Shown here piece after piece: positions 37,730 to 38,061 of a DNA stretch of 38,061 nucleotides. Positions within the stretch are counted from its first letter, which is position 1, and the number at the start of each line of letters is the position of its first letter. A program made the position numbers and the translations under genes. This stretch comes from Nanobdellota archaeon (GTDB lineage: Archaea; Nanobdellota; Nanobdellia; Woesearchaeales; GW2011-AR9). The notes under the pieces were generated by a model. The model had not been told where the DNA came from, did not search any database, and saw only the letters and a program-made list of their open reading frames with translations. The stretch covers positions 1 through 38,061 of the forward strand of contig JAUYPX010000025.1 in assembly GCA_030697505.1 (NCBI GenBank), in the 5' to 3' direction.

Positions 37730-37930
37730 ATGAGAAAAGAAATAATGATGATGGGATTGGTAGGGTTGTTGGGTACAGGTTGTGAAGATAAGTACGATGT
37801 TTCGAGAGTAGAACAAAATATCGAACTTATTAAACCGGCAGGATGCGAAACTGTAAAAGATATTCGATACGAACATGGGCACGGTACCTCTTATCAACTT
37901 CTCTGTAGCGATAAAGATGGAAAATTGACA
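37730..37930 (+). pseudogene. Lipoprotein gene truncated by IS element
   Basis: ATG 37730 begins a signal peptide with lipobox GTGC (Cys18), then a polar sequence with further cysteines (GCETV, LLCSD). The host-like reading continues to about DKDGKLT near 37930. The frame then runs into the terminal hairpin of an IS200/IS605-type element and stops at 37945, with four element-encoded residues. GGTGG about 5 bp before the ATG supports expression of the N-terminal part. The remainder of the gene should lie on the other side of the element, beyond the window. The function is unknown. Confidence 0.55.
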
Positions 37931-38061
37931 TCCTCCCAGACTTAAAAGTCTGGGATTCCTAGAAAGAAAACTTTGGCGTGATGTGCCTCGATGTATTTCT
38001 TTGCAGTCTCGAGCGTTATATGCCCAACACTGCCCATGAACTTTCCTGGACTCCACAAATG
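37931..38061 (-). mobile_element. IS200/IS605-family element, right end (partial)
   Basis: On the minus strand the end reads GAATCCCAGACTT-AA-loop-AAGTCTGGGAGGATGTCA, the characteristic subterminal hairpin and flank of IS200/IS605 elements. The perfect stem TCCCAGACTT/AAGTCTGGGA occupies 37934-37943 and 37946-37955. The element extends past the window edge. It interrupts a lipoprotein gene at about 37930, with no target-site duplication expected in this family. Confidence 0.7.
37942..38061 (-). CDS. tnpA: IS200/IS605 TnpA-like Y1 transposase, C-terminal fragment
   Basis: The reverse strand is open from the window edge to the stop at 37942-37944 and encodes 39 residues. They begin HLWSPGKFMGSVGHITLETA and continue with KKYIEAHHAK. 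W-S-P-x-x-F-x-x-S-V-G followed by a short helix ending in YIE is the usual C-terminal pattern of IS200-type single-strand transposases (HUH/Y1), in which the catalytic Tyr helix lies a little upstream, outside this window. The last 10 residues run into the terminal hairpin. An internal fragment of another IS605-encoded protein cannot be excluded. Confidence 0.65.
   Translation of the reverse strand, partial: HLWSPGKFMGSVGHITLETAKKYIEAHHAKVFFLGIPDF

Noticed and set aside
37679..38056. 125-aa minus-strand ORF at the right edge
   Set aside because: It is in a different frame from the TnpA-like sequence and crosses both the IS hairpin and the lipoprotein gene.
1..38061. CRISPR arrays, rRNA and tRNA genes
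   Set aside because: I looked for regular spacer-repeat patterns and T-arm consensus sequences on both strands by eye and saw none; a covariance-model scan would be needed to exclude divergent or intron-split tRNAs.

Overview
The window reads as a chromosome segment of a small-genome archaeon, most likely a DPANN lineage of the Woesearchaeota/Pacearchaeota kind. That lineage call is inference. The archaeal markers are GatE (the archaea-only tRNA-Gln amidotransferase subunit), an archaeal-length triosephosphate isomerase (218 aa), archaeal-type ribosomal protein L11, a PAC2-family protein, a short histone-fold protein and an A24 prepilin peptidase with pilin-like partners. Many genes have a TATA box whose centre lies 24-29 bp before the start codon, so they are probably leaderless. 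Internal or operon genes carry GAGGTG/GGTGATC Shine-Dalgarno sites. Genes are tightly packed with frequent overlaps. I see no tRNA, rRNA or CRISPR.

Layout. 1-3735: unknown and coiled-coil genes, a winged-helix protein with a long structured leader, and an M29-like aminopeptidase. 3736-5301: an AT-rich island with a serine recombinase, a palindrome on its start codon and a coiled-coil ORF. 5302-9298: PAC2 protein, a wHTH/ATPase pair, PAP2 phosphatase and a bacterial-type phosphoglycerate mutase. 9456-11593: a beta-lactamase-fold lipoprotein and a gene-free stretch rich in hairpins that leads into rpl11. 12404-19205: a small membrane protein, a giant beta-helix/Ig-repeat surface protein and two lipoproteins. 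19206-21185: a compound palindrome and gatE. 21271-25237: small membrane proteins, a nucleotidyltransferase with a 61-aa partner, a lambda-R-like murein transglycosylase lipoprotein, a DUF1461-like membrane protein and tpiA. 25262-31116: a pilin-like surface cluster (two pilin-like proteins, a type I membrane protein, a prepilin peptidase) and a lectin-like lipoprotein transcribed from a shared divergent TATA box. 31257-33104: an exported coiled-coil/LP-repeat protein. 33136-33880: bacterial-type ribA bracketed by related inverted repeats. 33956-35272: two coiled-coil proteins with polyproline tails. 35316-37675: histone-like protein, transglutaminase-like lipoprotein and a HIT/unknown/ASCH operon. 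37730-38061: a lipoprotein gene cut by an IS200/IS605-type element that runs off the window.

Theme. The segment mixes housekeeping genes (translation, lower glycolysis, riboflavin) with a dense surface and secretion repertoire: seven predicted lipoproteins, two pilin-like proteins with a prepilin peptidase, and large glycosylation-rich proteins. This fits an organism living in contact with other cells. A secreted murein-cutting enzyme in a cell with no expected murein is the most striking single gene. Several genes of bacterial type (iPGM, GTP cyclohydrolase II, lambda-R-like lysozyme, serine recombinase, IS) point to lateral acquisition.
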